A DNA stretch of 64,000 nucleotides from Malachius bipustulatus (Eukaryota; Arthropoda; Insecta; Coleoptera; Melyridae): NCBI GenBank assembly GCA_910589415.1, contig OU342630.1, positions 13,425,867 to 13,489,866 of the forward strand, written 5' to 3'. Positions within the stretch are counted from its first letter, which is position 1; every line of letters starts with the position of its first letter. The notes under the pieces are model-generated. The model was not told where the DNA came from. It did not search any database and worked only from the letters and a program-made list of their open reading frames with translations. This document shows positions 54,538-64,000 of this stretch, one piece after another. Made by a program: the position numbers and the translations under genes.

Positions 54538-57228
54538 CTGGAAAATATAAACTAAAGTAAGTTATTTTATTAAAGCAGCGGAGTTTCGCCTATAATGAAT
54601 GACAACTGTGATAAAATGACATAATTGATATTTTTAATGAATAGTAACATCAAAAGAGGTACAGTAGAAGCTTGATTATCCGAAGTAATGTGGACCGGAC
54701 CGATTTCAGATAAGTGATAGTTCAGTTAATACAGAGTTTTTAACAAATATAATACAGGGTGCTCAGTTTATCTGGAGACATGGAAATATATCCAAAACTA
54801 CACATCAGATCAAAAAAGTGGCACTTGAAAGGTGACATCCAATGATACCAAACTCCACCAACCCCCACCCCCTAGGGATGGGGGGCAGCAACTTTGAAAT
54901 CTTAAATGAGAACCCAGAACCCATGTTTTTTATTGCAGATTCGAATTTTACGGGTTAGCACTGATTTAGCCCCCCCCCTTGCCCCACATGCATGGTGGGG
55001 CAAGTAAATTTAAAAAAAAATTTATTGCAGATTCGGATTTAAATGTTAAAAATACGTAGAATTTGTCCTTAAAGTTTTTTCTCCATTCGTGGATCTTTTT
55101 CGTTCGATTTCATTATTAAGACAAATCGAAGAAAAATTGGTAATTTTGTCGATTACAGCGCCATCTATCATGAATCGAAAAAAATATTGCAAACCAATCC
55201 TTCGTATTTTAGGATGTAAAACCGAATCTGCAATAAAAAAATTAAACCGTGGGTTCTCATTTAATATTTACAAGTTGCTGCCCCCACTCCACCCCCCTCC
55301 CACTAGGGGTGGGGGTAGGTTGGTGGAGTTTGGTATCATTGGATGTCACCTTTCCAGGCGAACAAATTTCATTAGCCACTTTTTTTGATTTGACATAATT
55401 TTAGATATATTTCATATTGTGCACTGTTATAACGCCTATTATACTTACATGACAGAAAGTGTATCCATCCTGATTAAAGACTGTCCTCAAGCCGATAATA
55501 AATATATACAGGGTAGCAACCAGCACCACTCCCCAGCCGGTACCACACAGCCAATCAGCGTCGTCTTTACCCCTCAATGGGAGGGTAGCGAGACCCCACG
55601 AGAACACTCCAACCAGAATAAGAGGTGTCGTCCACCAAAGAAGTATCCAGACCTTGGATAGGAGGTGGCCCATCATGAACTCAAAGTCAGATTTGATGCG
55701 TTCCATACCTGCATGGAAAAATAAAATTGTTAATTTATTTTATTTGCTTTTTTTACCGAAAAACAAATCCCGCATTAGATAATTTTGTGTCTTACCATAG
55801 AAAGACATCAGTGCTAGTACTTCAATAATAACAGTGACAAGAATCAGATTTCCCACAATGTAATGATCCAGGAGCCTGACGATCTGGAAATCGGGTTGCA
55901 AGAGAATAGCACATCCAAGAATAAGTCCTATAAAACCGAGAACAATGCTGCTTTGCCACCATTTTACTTTTCTCTTGCTTTCACCTGTTATGGCTTTCAA
56001 CAAAGTGTATGTGGTTATGGCCTGCAGAAAAAGGAAAAGTTATTATATGATAAAAAAATGAAAAAGATCATGTTACTAGTAAATAAACTAAACTATTCTG
56101 AACAATTTTTGGAGTGAAATCATTAGAGATTCTAGCTTGCTGGGCCATGGCCATGATCCAGTGTAACTTTTTTAGATGTCTTCTCGTTTTTTTTTCTTCT
56201 GAGTTTTTTAACAGATGATCAACCTGAAGACGGATGAGTACTGCTGACTTCTCCAAGCTTAGGTGACAATTTCTTTTGTGACCACAAGAATTAGATGGTT
56301 GTTAATGCGTTATAGTTTGCATTATAGTATGTTTGGTATGGCTCACCGAACTGGACCTGACTGAAGATGATTTTGAGACCTTGGCAGTTTAAAACTCTCT
56401 CTCAATGTTATCAGGATAATTCCGAAAATAGGTAAAAATGTGGTCCTCAAGTACCCTGAAACATGGTTGGTTGATCTCATGGGATGAAGTTCCTAGACAG
56501 TGTAATCATTTGGTTTGTAACGCATTATGTAAATGCGTAAAGTTTCTTCTTGAGGTTTTTGAGCATGACAGATGAGATGCAGGACCTATCTACTAAAATC
56601 TTAACAATTTCTTACATCCTTTTAGCTTGGATAGATATTGTTCTTTTTTGATGACAGTGGTCCATAAGTGTTGGTTTTCTGTAGATGTTTTATTTCTTGT
56701 TCAGAATATCTGTTACCTAACATTCCTAATAATAAATTCTAAAAAAGCGACTGTTACATTCTGTTCGATACGTTTGGTGAATTACATTTGAACTCGTCGC
56801 AACTGTTGATGTCTGTCTTAGGATGATGTTCGAAATAATGTCTGGAGTAAGTTAAGACAAGACTAAGGCTAAAAAAACCTCTTACGATTTCAACACAAAC
56901 CTGTCCTGAAAACCTTCATAAATGTAACGTAAAAATGAATATAAGCGGCACTTAAACACAATCTATTAAAAAAATCCTGATTTTTTAAATTCTATATCTT
57001 ACCATGCTTATGAATCCAGCAAATAATATTCCTAAATACGCTATCAACGCCCAATACCAGACTTGATCATCGTTTTGTGATATTGAAATGTTATAGATTT
57101 GGCGAATGAGATAGAGTTCAGATGGACTTTCTTGCACATTCAATCCATTATTCCCCGACAATACATTGCACAGAAAAACACTGCCAATTCCAAGGATAAT
57201 ATTGATAAAAATATAACTTATGGCAGTC
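53938..57228 (-). CDS. SLC6-type transporter, C-terminal four exons (partial)
   Basis: The exons on the - strand are 57228..57003, 56021..55796, 55708..55449 and 54537..53938, all GT-AG with consistent phases, ending TAA at 53938. They encode about 436 residues: TM7 (ISYIFINIILGIGSVFLC), an extracellular loop with an NIS glycosylation site, TM8 (WYWALIAYLGILFAGFISM), TM9, TM10 (VGNLILVTVIIEVLALMSFY), the FYGMERIKSDFEFMMG loop typical of SLC6, TM11 (ILLWWTTPLILVGVFSW), TM12 and a 200-residue cytosolic Ser/Thr-rich tail starting after KPSSKWGPKDP. Family members carry amines, amino acids or osmolytes with sodium. Here TM8 has LFAGF where sodium-coupled members have LDSQF-like residues, so it may be an atypical orphan carrier (the bedraggled type is one candidate). 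Exons for TM1-6 were not found. Confidence 0.9.
54753..55429. mobile_element. Foldback element in the last SLC6 intron
   Basis: TACAGGGTGCTCAGTTTATC at the left. The arms pair around GTGACATCCAATGATACCAA, the CCACCCCTAG-type G/C-rich block and GAGAACCC. The right end is diverged and ends near 55429. About 680 bp, no coding frame. Confidence 0.8.
55449..55708 (-). CDS. SLC6 exon with TM11-TM12
   Basis: Acceptor TTCCATGCAG. Completes Gly and encodes MERIKSDFEFMMGHLL to GYTFCH, donor GTAAGT. Confidence 0.88.
55796..56021 (-). CDS. SLC6 exon with TM9-TM10
   Basis: Acceptor TTTTCTGCAG. Encodes AITTYTLLKAITGE to SFYG; the last base G splits the Gly codon before GTAAGA. Confidence 0.88.
56070..56300 (-). 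other. Unidentified open frame in an SLC6 intron
   Basis: The frame 56256..56068 reads EKSAVLIRLQVDHLLKNSEE, then KKTRRHLKKLHWIMAMAQQA. It looks protein-like (charged helix with heptads) and lies on the SLC6 strand, but has no family I can name and no splice sites in frame. It may be a processed pseudogene scrap. Confidence 0.3.
56301..57002. other. SLC6 intron, nothing recognised
   Basis: Anonymous intronic sequence. Confidence 0.35.
57003..57228 (-). CDS. SLC6 exon with TM7-TM8
   Basis: Acceptor TTTACTTTTAG, donor ATG before GTAAGA. One base completes a codon from an unseen upstream exon, then 75 codons. Confidence 0.85.
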
Positions 57229-57639
57229 CTAAAAGTAAATTTAAAAATTAGTAAGAATTAATAAATAAGATAATTGTATTTAATGCCAGCCTAAATGCTT
57301 AATGGAGAGAATTAACCGTTGACAAGTTTGTATTTGATGGAGATGACGCATACTTATATAAGAAACACGCACAATGCATATCAAGATGGGGCGAATTAGT
57401 GGCATGAAAAACCAAAGTTCTATTTAAAAAAAAGTAAATATACTGTATTTATTTCAAAAGTAACCTTTAGTAACTAGTCCACCTTTAGTAACTATTCACA
57501 GGATACGATTTTTTTTTTAAACGTCGATTTAGATATCAAGAGGGAAGTTCAAAAATTGTATTTAATGAATTTTAGGTCATCCTCTACATCATTTTGAGCC
57601 ATTTTAAGAGAATTGCAGTCATACGATGAGTACATCCTT
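57229..57639. other. SLC6 upstream intron, nothing recognised
   Basis: No further SLC6 exon could be found here or further up to the window end. Confidence 0.35.
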
Positions 57640-57990
57640 CATGTTTTGATATCCATCCATTTTTCCGGAAATTACAAGTGAAAATTTCAATTTTCTATTT
57701 GCAAAGGCTTACTTAGGAAAACGGCTCTTATATCCCTATCTTAACTTTTTAAGAGGTTACTGTGTAGTAGTTGAAATATTTATACAGTAGGGTATTGAAA
57801 AATCTGGTAATTTGCATCACCCTGTTATAAATATTTCATTCACACAATAGATTACTCAAACAATAAATAATTAAGATAGGGACATATAAGCCAAATTCAG
57901 ATATATTTAGCAATTTTCAAGGTAAGCTTCTTTGAAAATGGAAAATAGGGATTTTCACTTAGTGTTGATAACTTCCGTAAAAATAAATTG
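57640..57990. repeat. Decayed foldback core, related to 14115 and 40172 elements
   Basis: Contains TATCCCTATCTTAACTTTTT, a CATCACCCTGTTATAAATAT centre and AAGATAGGGACATATAAGCC, the same order as the cores of 14115..14995 and 40172..41024, but degenerate and without recognisable ends. Confidence 0.65.
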
Positions 57991-59184
57991 TTTCCAAAAT
58001 ACGAAGCAGCAGTGTATTTCTACTGAAATTTCCTTTTTATTTTCAGAGGAAAATTCTTAATGAACCCATTCTCCAAATTCAGTGTCAACAAAATTACAAT
58101 GTGCGAAATTACATATTATTTTTTATATAAAAAAAAACCTTTTTTTGTTTAACTCCAAAACTGATTAGTATTTTTGATGAAATTATTTGTGTCTTTTTTC
58201 TATACTTTACAGCAACAGTTATCTGTGTGTAATATTAACCAGGGGCGCAGAGTAGATAGGACGGGAACAGCTTGTAGTACAAAACGATTTTTATGTAAAT
58301 ACACAAAAGTTTTTGTGAAATATGTACAATTGAATAGGTGAAAGTTCAGTAATATTTATAAAAATTACTCGCTGACTGAGCCATCTCCTGGAAGGCCTAC
58401 CAAAGTTGAGTTCATAGCGCTAAGAAACATGGCCGGATTTTCCGTGGTCGGAGGTCTGGAGAAGAAGAAGAACATCTAGATCTGTCAATTTTTCCAAAAG
58501 TTAAAAGATTGACGACAGACAATTTTTATAACTTTTTTCCCTCTCGAATAAGTATCTTAATAATAATTAGGGTACCTATAAAAAGGTTGTTGGAATCGTG
58601 GAAATAAACTTTTGCGCCTTTCCTGCCATGTACCTAAGCCTAAAATTGGACCAAAAGTTTGGCATTTTGCACATATCTAAAAAGCAAAAAAGAATTTTCA
58701 TAGCAAACCTTTTTTACCTACACTTTTTGTAACAGAAACATTTAGATTTTATAAAAATATGTCAAAACAAAAAATCTTCCAGTGGTGTAAAAAATGGGAC
58801 ATACAATAAGTTCGACAAGTGTCTACGTCCCTGGTTGAAGTTCACACAAGGAAAAAGTACACAAAAAAAATATTACATATAACTTTGGAGTTAAGTATAC
58901 AGAAAAAGTTACTTTTTTGAAATATGTGCACTCTGTAAATTCTGTAAAGGCTTTTTGTCAGGTAAAGATTCTACCGTCAAAGTTTGTCTCCCTTTATTCT
59001 GGGATACATCTGTATATACAGTGAGACCCCCCCCCCTCGCCTCTTAAATTCTGAACCTAATGAGATAAGACTTTTGTGCAAGAAAATGACAAAGTCATTT
59101 TTGAAATTTGACATATTAGTGTTATGTCAAAAAGTAGTAAAAATCATTCTGTTTAATATAGTTTTTGTAGCATAGTTCTATGTA
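57991..59184. other. No gene seen
   Basis: Anonymous AT-rich sequence; one short T/C-rich run of CCCCCCCC near 59030. Confidence 0.35.
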
Positions 59185-59872
59185 TACAAGGTGATCAGTA
59201 ACTCACGCACTCCGAATACAGGGCGATATAGAGCCCATTAAAATTAAGGATACTCTGCAAAAAAAAAAATTTAATCCAATGGTTGGTTTTCAAGTTACAG
59301 AGTTTCCCTCATCCGAGTTTTAAGCAATTTTTTTCAATAACCGTGACAAAAATTAATGAAAAATTCAGGTTATTGTAATATCTGGAACGGATACCATATA
59401 ATTCATCTTTTTTTTACAAAACCACCTTACAGAGGAATTGAGAATGTTGTAAATTGCTAATATACCTAAATTTGAACGAAATTTGAAGTTTGGCAACCGC
59501 CAAAACTCAACAACAGCAAAAATGCCTTCATTGCTATGGATATAAAAATAATGAAAATACCATCTAACCCGAACTTATTCACATATTCAGTGCCGTGATG
59601 CCACTTTTATTTTTATACAGGGTGTCCCATAATATGTGGGCAATCTCCCGGATTTGGGTAAATTTCGTAAAAATAAATGAAAAAATAGCTATAAAATTAA
59701 TTCCTCAGAGACACCCCTACAAAGATATTAGCTGTTGAAGTTGAGGGTTGAAAATCAATTTTTTGAAATAACTTTTTTATTTCTTGACCGATTTTGATAA
59801 TTTTTGGTTTTATTTTGTATTATTTTGGACTGTTTAGAATAGTGTTTCATAATCTTTGGTAGCACATACATA

Positions 59873-62147
59873 TACAGGGTGAGTCAATAGTGAGAGATCA
59901 GAACATTGCTATTCAACCGTACAAGATAAAACAAAATTTCAAACGCCATCCCAAATCGTTTGTTACTCTGCATATTTCAAAAATATTTTCAATTATACAG
60001 GGTGGACCATATTTTGCCTACATGTATGAAATTTTTTTTTTCAAATGGAACCCCCTATATTTTATGATATATTCTTATTCGACTGTAAAATAGCTTTATG
60101 TCAATACATATTGTTTGACATTTAGGTGCGGCGTTGACATTTAAAAAAATATTTTCAAAAAAATTCATCGCATGCATGTATTTACTGAAAAGAAGCCTCA
60201 GAACTTAGTTTTGGAGTTTTAAAATTGAAATTTGGCATCCACATGGAGAAAGGCCAGGTCTATCATCGCGATATAATGAGACTGAGATCTGCTATACAGG
60301 TGAGTCACAAATAACTGTCAAATTCTGCTTATTTCAGAAGGTCATAACTTCACTTTTTCAAATGGCACACTCGGTATTTTTTTCCACAATTAGATCCACC
60401 TCTGATCTGACTACATTTTTGATTTGGTATGTCGTATACCTAAAATGCACAGTTTGAGAGATATTACACATTTTCCGTTGGTCTGACCGCAGAAGATGCA
60501 AATGTCATATAAAACAGGGGCTATGAAGCAAAATGTGACATTTCTAGTGACATTTATCATTGCAGCCTAATAGCAACTCAGAGCTCGAGCGAAATAAAAT
60601 AAAAAATAAAATACAAGATATGACAATAATTTTAAATTAAAATAATATCAAATCAAATCAAAAAATTTATTCATTTACCCAAAAGAATAAATCTATTTAG
60701 AGGAAAACAAGAATAAAGTAGAATACAATATGATTTAAAAAATAAAATGCAACGAAGTTGTCAAATACACAGGTAGGTACATTGAAACAGTTCAAGGTTC
60801 AAAATATGTATGCATGTAAGTATGTATTACATTTCATAGGTATAGTCAAAATGGAAGAGAGACACAAACAACTATTACTACAACAAATCTCTGGATTAAG
60901 TATGTTTACCACATGGTCAGTGGGTACATAATTATACTACTTTTACCAAACCTAACTCGCTTAAATGATTTCCAATCTTTTAACCAACGAACTTTACTCA
61001 ACATTCGTTGATTTGTTGTAAGAAAAGCATTGCGTATTCGCTCCTTCATATCCTCGATTGTTGTTGGAACTTTTTTGTACACTTTCCTTTTCGAAGTCCC
61101 ATAGAAAAAAGTCGAGTTTTCTGAGAACAAGGGATCTTGCCAGCCAATTCACAGGACCACTCCTGACAATACGACTGTAGTGGGGTGGAGCTCCATCGTG
61201 CTCAAACCACATCCTATGGACAACTGCAATAATTGGAAAGTTCTCTATAAGCTCTTGAAATTCATTTCGCAAAAACTGTAAGTAGCACTCTGCGTTAACA
61301 TTCATCAAAGAAATATGGTCCAAGAACCTAATCTCCGACAATACCACCCCATACATTCACTTGATTTTGATATTATTTTAATTTAAAATTATTGTCATAT
61401 TATCTTGGATTTTATTTTTTATTTTATTTCGCTCGAGCTTTGAGCTACTATTAGGCTGCAATGATAAATGTCACTAGAAATGTCACATTTTTCTTCATAG
61501 CCCCTATTTTATATGACATTTGCATCTTCTGCAGTCAGATCAACGGAAAATGTGTAATATCTCTAAAAGTGTGCATTTTAGGTATACGACATACCCAATG
61601 AAAAATGTAGTCAGATCAGAGGTGGATCTAATTGTGGAAAAAAATACCGAGTGTGCCATTTGAAAAAGTGAAGTTATGACCTTTCGAAATAAGCGAAATT
61701 TGACAGTTATTTGTGACTCACCTGTATAGCAGATCTCAGTCTCATTATATCGCGATGATAGATCTGGCCTTTCTCCATGTGGATACCAAATTTCAACCTT
61801 AAAACTCCAAAACTGAGTTCTGAGGCTTCTTTTCAGTAAATACATGCATGCGATGAATTTTTTTGAAAATATTTTTTTAAATGTCAACGCCGCACCTAAA
61901 TGTCAAACAATATGTATTGACATAAAGCTATTTTACAGTCGAATAAGAATATATCATAAAATATAGGGGGTTCCATTTGAAAAAAAAATTTCATACATGT
62001 AGGCAAAATATGGTCCACCCTGTATAATTGAAAATATTTTTGAAATATGCAGAGTAACAAATGATTTGGGATGGCGTTTGAAATTTTGTTTCATCTTGTA
62101 CGGTTGAATAGCAATGTTCTGATCTCTCACTATTGACTCACCCTGTA
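59873..62147. mobile_element. Third layer: 2.3 kb element with 0.78 kb arms and transposase core
   Basis: Ends TACAGGGTGAGTCAATAGTG and its complement. Arms 59873..60655 and 61357..62147 pair closely, and inside them are further end-like sites (TACAGGGTGGACCATA near 59996, TACAGGTGAGTCACAA near 60296). The core carries a decayed transposase on the - strand. The uninterrupted target is visible in the sibling copies at 12935 and 62320 (ACATAGACC). Confidence 0.9.
60906..61356 (-). pseudogene. Rosa/Tc1-like transposase core in the third layer
   Basis: On the - strand: MYGVVLSEIRFLDHISLMNV, CYLQFLRNEFQELIENFPII, MWFEHDGAPPHYSRIVRSGP (second catalytic Asp), WLARS then KLDFFLWDF (third Asp), then in another frame KKVPTTIEDMKERIRNAFLT. 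Residues between HYSRIVR and GPVNW are missing, and so is everything N-terminal, including the first Asp. It belongs to the same superfamily as the transposase at 46508..47608. Non-functional. Confidence 0.8.
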
Positions 62148-62704
62148 GACCTCGGGATAGCATAATACCCTCACTCACTTGAAAGAAAACAATAAAAATA
62201 ATAATTTTACAGTTTTTTAAGGTTAATTTTCTTTTTTGACACTATTTGACGTGTATTTATTTATTTTATTATTTTTATTGTTTTCTTTCAAGTGAATGAG
62301 GGGGTTATGCCCTCCCGAGGTCTATGTATGTGCTACCAAAGATTATGAAACCCTATTCTAAACAGTCCAAAATAATACAAAATAAAACCAAGAATTATCA
62401 AAATCTGTCAAGAAATAAAAAAGTTATTGCAAAACAATTATTTTCAACCCTCTACTTCAACAGCTAATATCTTTGTAGGGGTGTCTCTGAGGAATTAATT
62501 TTATAGCTATTTTTTCATTTATTTTTACGAAATTTACCCAAATCCGGGAGATTGCCCACATATTATGGGACACCCTGTAGACGCGATCATATCTATGAAA
62601 AAAAAAGAACACACAACACTGCAGTAAGAAAATTTACCACTCTTAAAAAGTTAAGTTTACCGCAGCATGCTCTGAGTGCGCGACGAGTTACTGATCACCC
62701 TGTA

Positions 62705-62993
62705 TGATTCGACTAAAAATTAAAAGGTGGGGGAAGGGGCTATAAACGTCCTCGCTGTATATTCTTAGGCAAGGAAAGGATTCTGAAATTTTAAGTGAAA
62801 AATAGGAAAAAAGTATAGTTTGGGATAGAAACCCTGCTTCTGCGCCAAATTCAGTGAACTCTGATTGATATTTTAGGAGTTTCTATGTTTTTGATTGTAG
62901 ACTTTGTGATTAGGACTGGAATTCCTCTGTAGAATATTAGCTTTAATAGGGTTTTTGCTATTACTGTTCTAGGACTGTCAGGAGTTTGCGCAG
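62705..62993. other. No gene seen
   Basis: Anonymous stretch right of the nested element. Confidence 0.3.
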
Positions 62994-63780
62994 TCGAAAT
63001 TCATGCGTTCGGGTTTTGTAGAACTAATCCTGAACTAGTTCTGAGACAGAAGTTCTCTGTTTTGGTTTAACTCAGGACCGTTTTAGAACCGTTCAAGAAC
63101 CGTCCAAACCAGTCCTCGCTCTGGAGTAAGAACTGATTTCGGATTGTCAATTCACGCATGCCCATTTTCATTTTACACGATACACGACGACGGTAGGACG
63201 GTACTCGCTGGCGTTTGTTGATCTTGGACTTGTTGTTTTGTTTTTACTATTATTGATCAGGTTAATTATTAGATAAGTAATTGGTAATAGGCATACCTAG
63301 GTAATAATGGATGACTACATACAAAATATCCTTTTCAATTCATCATTATCCTCATCAGACTCTTCGGAAGAGCAAGATGAACTTTCCATTATTAAGTACC
63401 TACCTAGGTACTGGTTGGGTTATCAGAAAATTGAGTAAATTCACAAAAATTATAAACAAAGACATAAATAAACTGTGTTTTGCGTGTCGCAAACAAAAGC
63501 GCTTTTCTCACTAAAAGAAAAGTTGAGCAGTATATGCTTTGCTTTGCGTTTTTTATTTGAATTTTACATATTGAAAAGTAGGGTTAGGTTCTAAGTTCTT
63601 CTTCTTTTAAAGATTTCCATTTACAAGATTTATAACAGTTCGGAATTGTTCGAGTTTTGTGAAGTCGCGGACACTTCCAGGACAATCCGAGAACGGTTCC
63701 TAGAACTGCACGATTGCGCAACTAGTTCTGCGCAATCCCAGGACGGTTCTTGAACGATTCAAGAAATGAAACCCGAATAA
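62994..63780. mobile_element. Possible non-autonomous element rich in GAACCGTCC palindromes
   Basis: TTCGGGTTTT near 63009 pairs with AAACCCGAA near 63768..63776. Near each end are GAACTAGTTC, AGGACGGTTC and GAACCGTCC motifs in both orientations. The frame 63307..63438 starts MDDYIQNILFNSSLSSSDSS, a Ser/acidic stretch with no clear family. A Harbinger-like origin is possible but unproven. Confidence 0.4.
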
Positions 63781-64000
63781 AGCTATTATATGTGTGGTAT
63801 ATCAGAAATGATCAATGATCAGTTATTAAAACTTGTGTGTGGCTGAAGGACCTTCGTCCATAGCCAGTTCACAGATAATAATAAAAAAAATTCTATGTTT
63901 ACGTATGCTTGTTTCCTAAACTCTTTTGGGCTTCGGGGTCACAAAACGTGAAATTTAATGAAAATCGTCAAACTGAATTTTGGGATGATTAAAACACACC
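63781..64000. other. No gene seen
   Basis: Anonymous edge sequence. Confidence 0.3.

Larger units (their letters stand above)
59616..62579. mobile_element. Second layer: foldback related to 12682-13892
   Basis: Left TACAGGGTGTCCCATAATAT with AATCTCCCGGATTTGGG-type arm (59616..59872). The right arm runs 62148..62579, ending in the complement. The sequence is nearly the same as the arms of 12682..13892, but the centre (around 62245) is shorter. A third element splits the left arm at 59873. Confidence 0.88.
59185..62704. mobile_element. Outer layer of a three-fold nested element
   Basis: The left end TACAAGGTGATCAGTAACTC and the right end, read on the - strand, TACAGGGTGATCAGTAACTC share about 20 bases and continue with related ACGCACTC-type text. 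The left inner part is 430 bp, the right only about 125 bp; the rest is taken up by the second layer. No coding frame belongs to this layer. Confidence 0.7.

Noticed and set aside
55796..57228. Exon duplication, because two SLC6 exons are both 226 nt
   Set aside because: Their sequences differ and encode different, successive membrane segments; equal length is chance.
59185..62704. Long palindrome as a pure assembly inversion artefact
   Set aside because: The arms are diverged, the core is unique and sibling elements occur elsewhere; still, long-read confirmation would be wise.
1..64000. CRISPR arrays, operons or bacterial genes
   Set aside because: No regular spacer arrays or clustered uninterrupted genes; spliced genes and LINEs show a eukaryotic genome.

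Overview
This 64 kb window looks like nuclear DNA of an insect. It is AT-rich and intron-containing, and most of it is mobile-element debris. Two host genes are supported. The first, on the + strand, is a four-exon mitochondrial malonyl-CoA:ACP transacylase (30281..45256, 435 codons, all splice phases consistent). The second, on the - strand, is the C-terminal half of an SLC6-type neurotransmitter transporter-like protein (four exons, 57228 down to 53938), whose earlier exons I could not find. The species cannot be fixed from the sequence. The mix of jockey-like LINEs with (TAA)n tails, Ty3/gypsy, BEL, mariner, rosa-like, piggyBac-like and foldback elements suits a beetle or hemipteran, but that is only a guess.

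Layout. 1-2163 holds a LINE on the - strand whose ORF2 stays open to the window edge. 2741-5985 holds short interspersed repeats, a tandem plus inverted array and a tRNA-derived SINE head. 6136-8990 and 10800-12575 hold decayed + strand LINEs. 11479-14995 holds three foldback (inverted-repeat) elements. 15390-18535 holds a small hairpin, an isolated CpG-rich stretch and a LINE 3' end. 19060-19890 is a LINE RT relic. 19902-24830 is a gypsy element on the - strand, in the order gag, protease, RT, RNase H, integrase, PPT, LTR. 25420-29141 is an almost complete jockey-like LINE broken by a 151 bp MITE and a LINE tail, followed by a gypsy LTR relic. 30281-45256 is the transacylase gene, whose introns carry an IS630/Tc1-like transposase, a BEL fragment, a possible hAT end, three foldbacks, a gypsy RT fragment, a deleted mariner and a LINE scrap. 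45638-48770 is a two-exon transposase-like gene with a 2.5 kb rosa-like transposon inside its intron. 48911-53705 holds a 255 bp element with 11 bp flanking repeats, LINE relics, a piggyBac relic and a SINE. 53938-57228 is the SLC6 gene with a foldback in its last intron. 59185-62704 is a three-layer nest of inverted-repeat elements. The right edge holds a palindrome-rich element.

The recurring theme is a family of TA-inserting elements with TACAGGG-type ends and inverted arms of 0.1 to 0.8 kb. Some still enclose transposase pieces on the - strand. Several sit in introns of real genes, where transcription would yield long hairpins. Because the ORF2 at 1-1316 runs open to the window edge, it has to be read directly across that edge.
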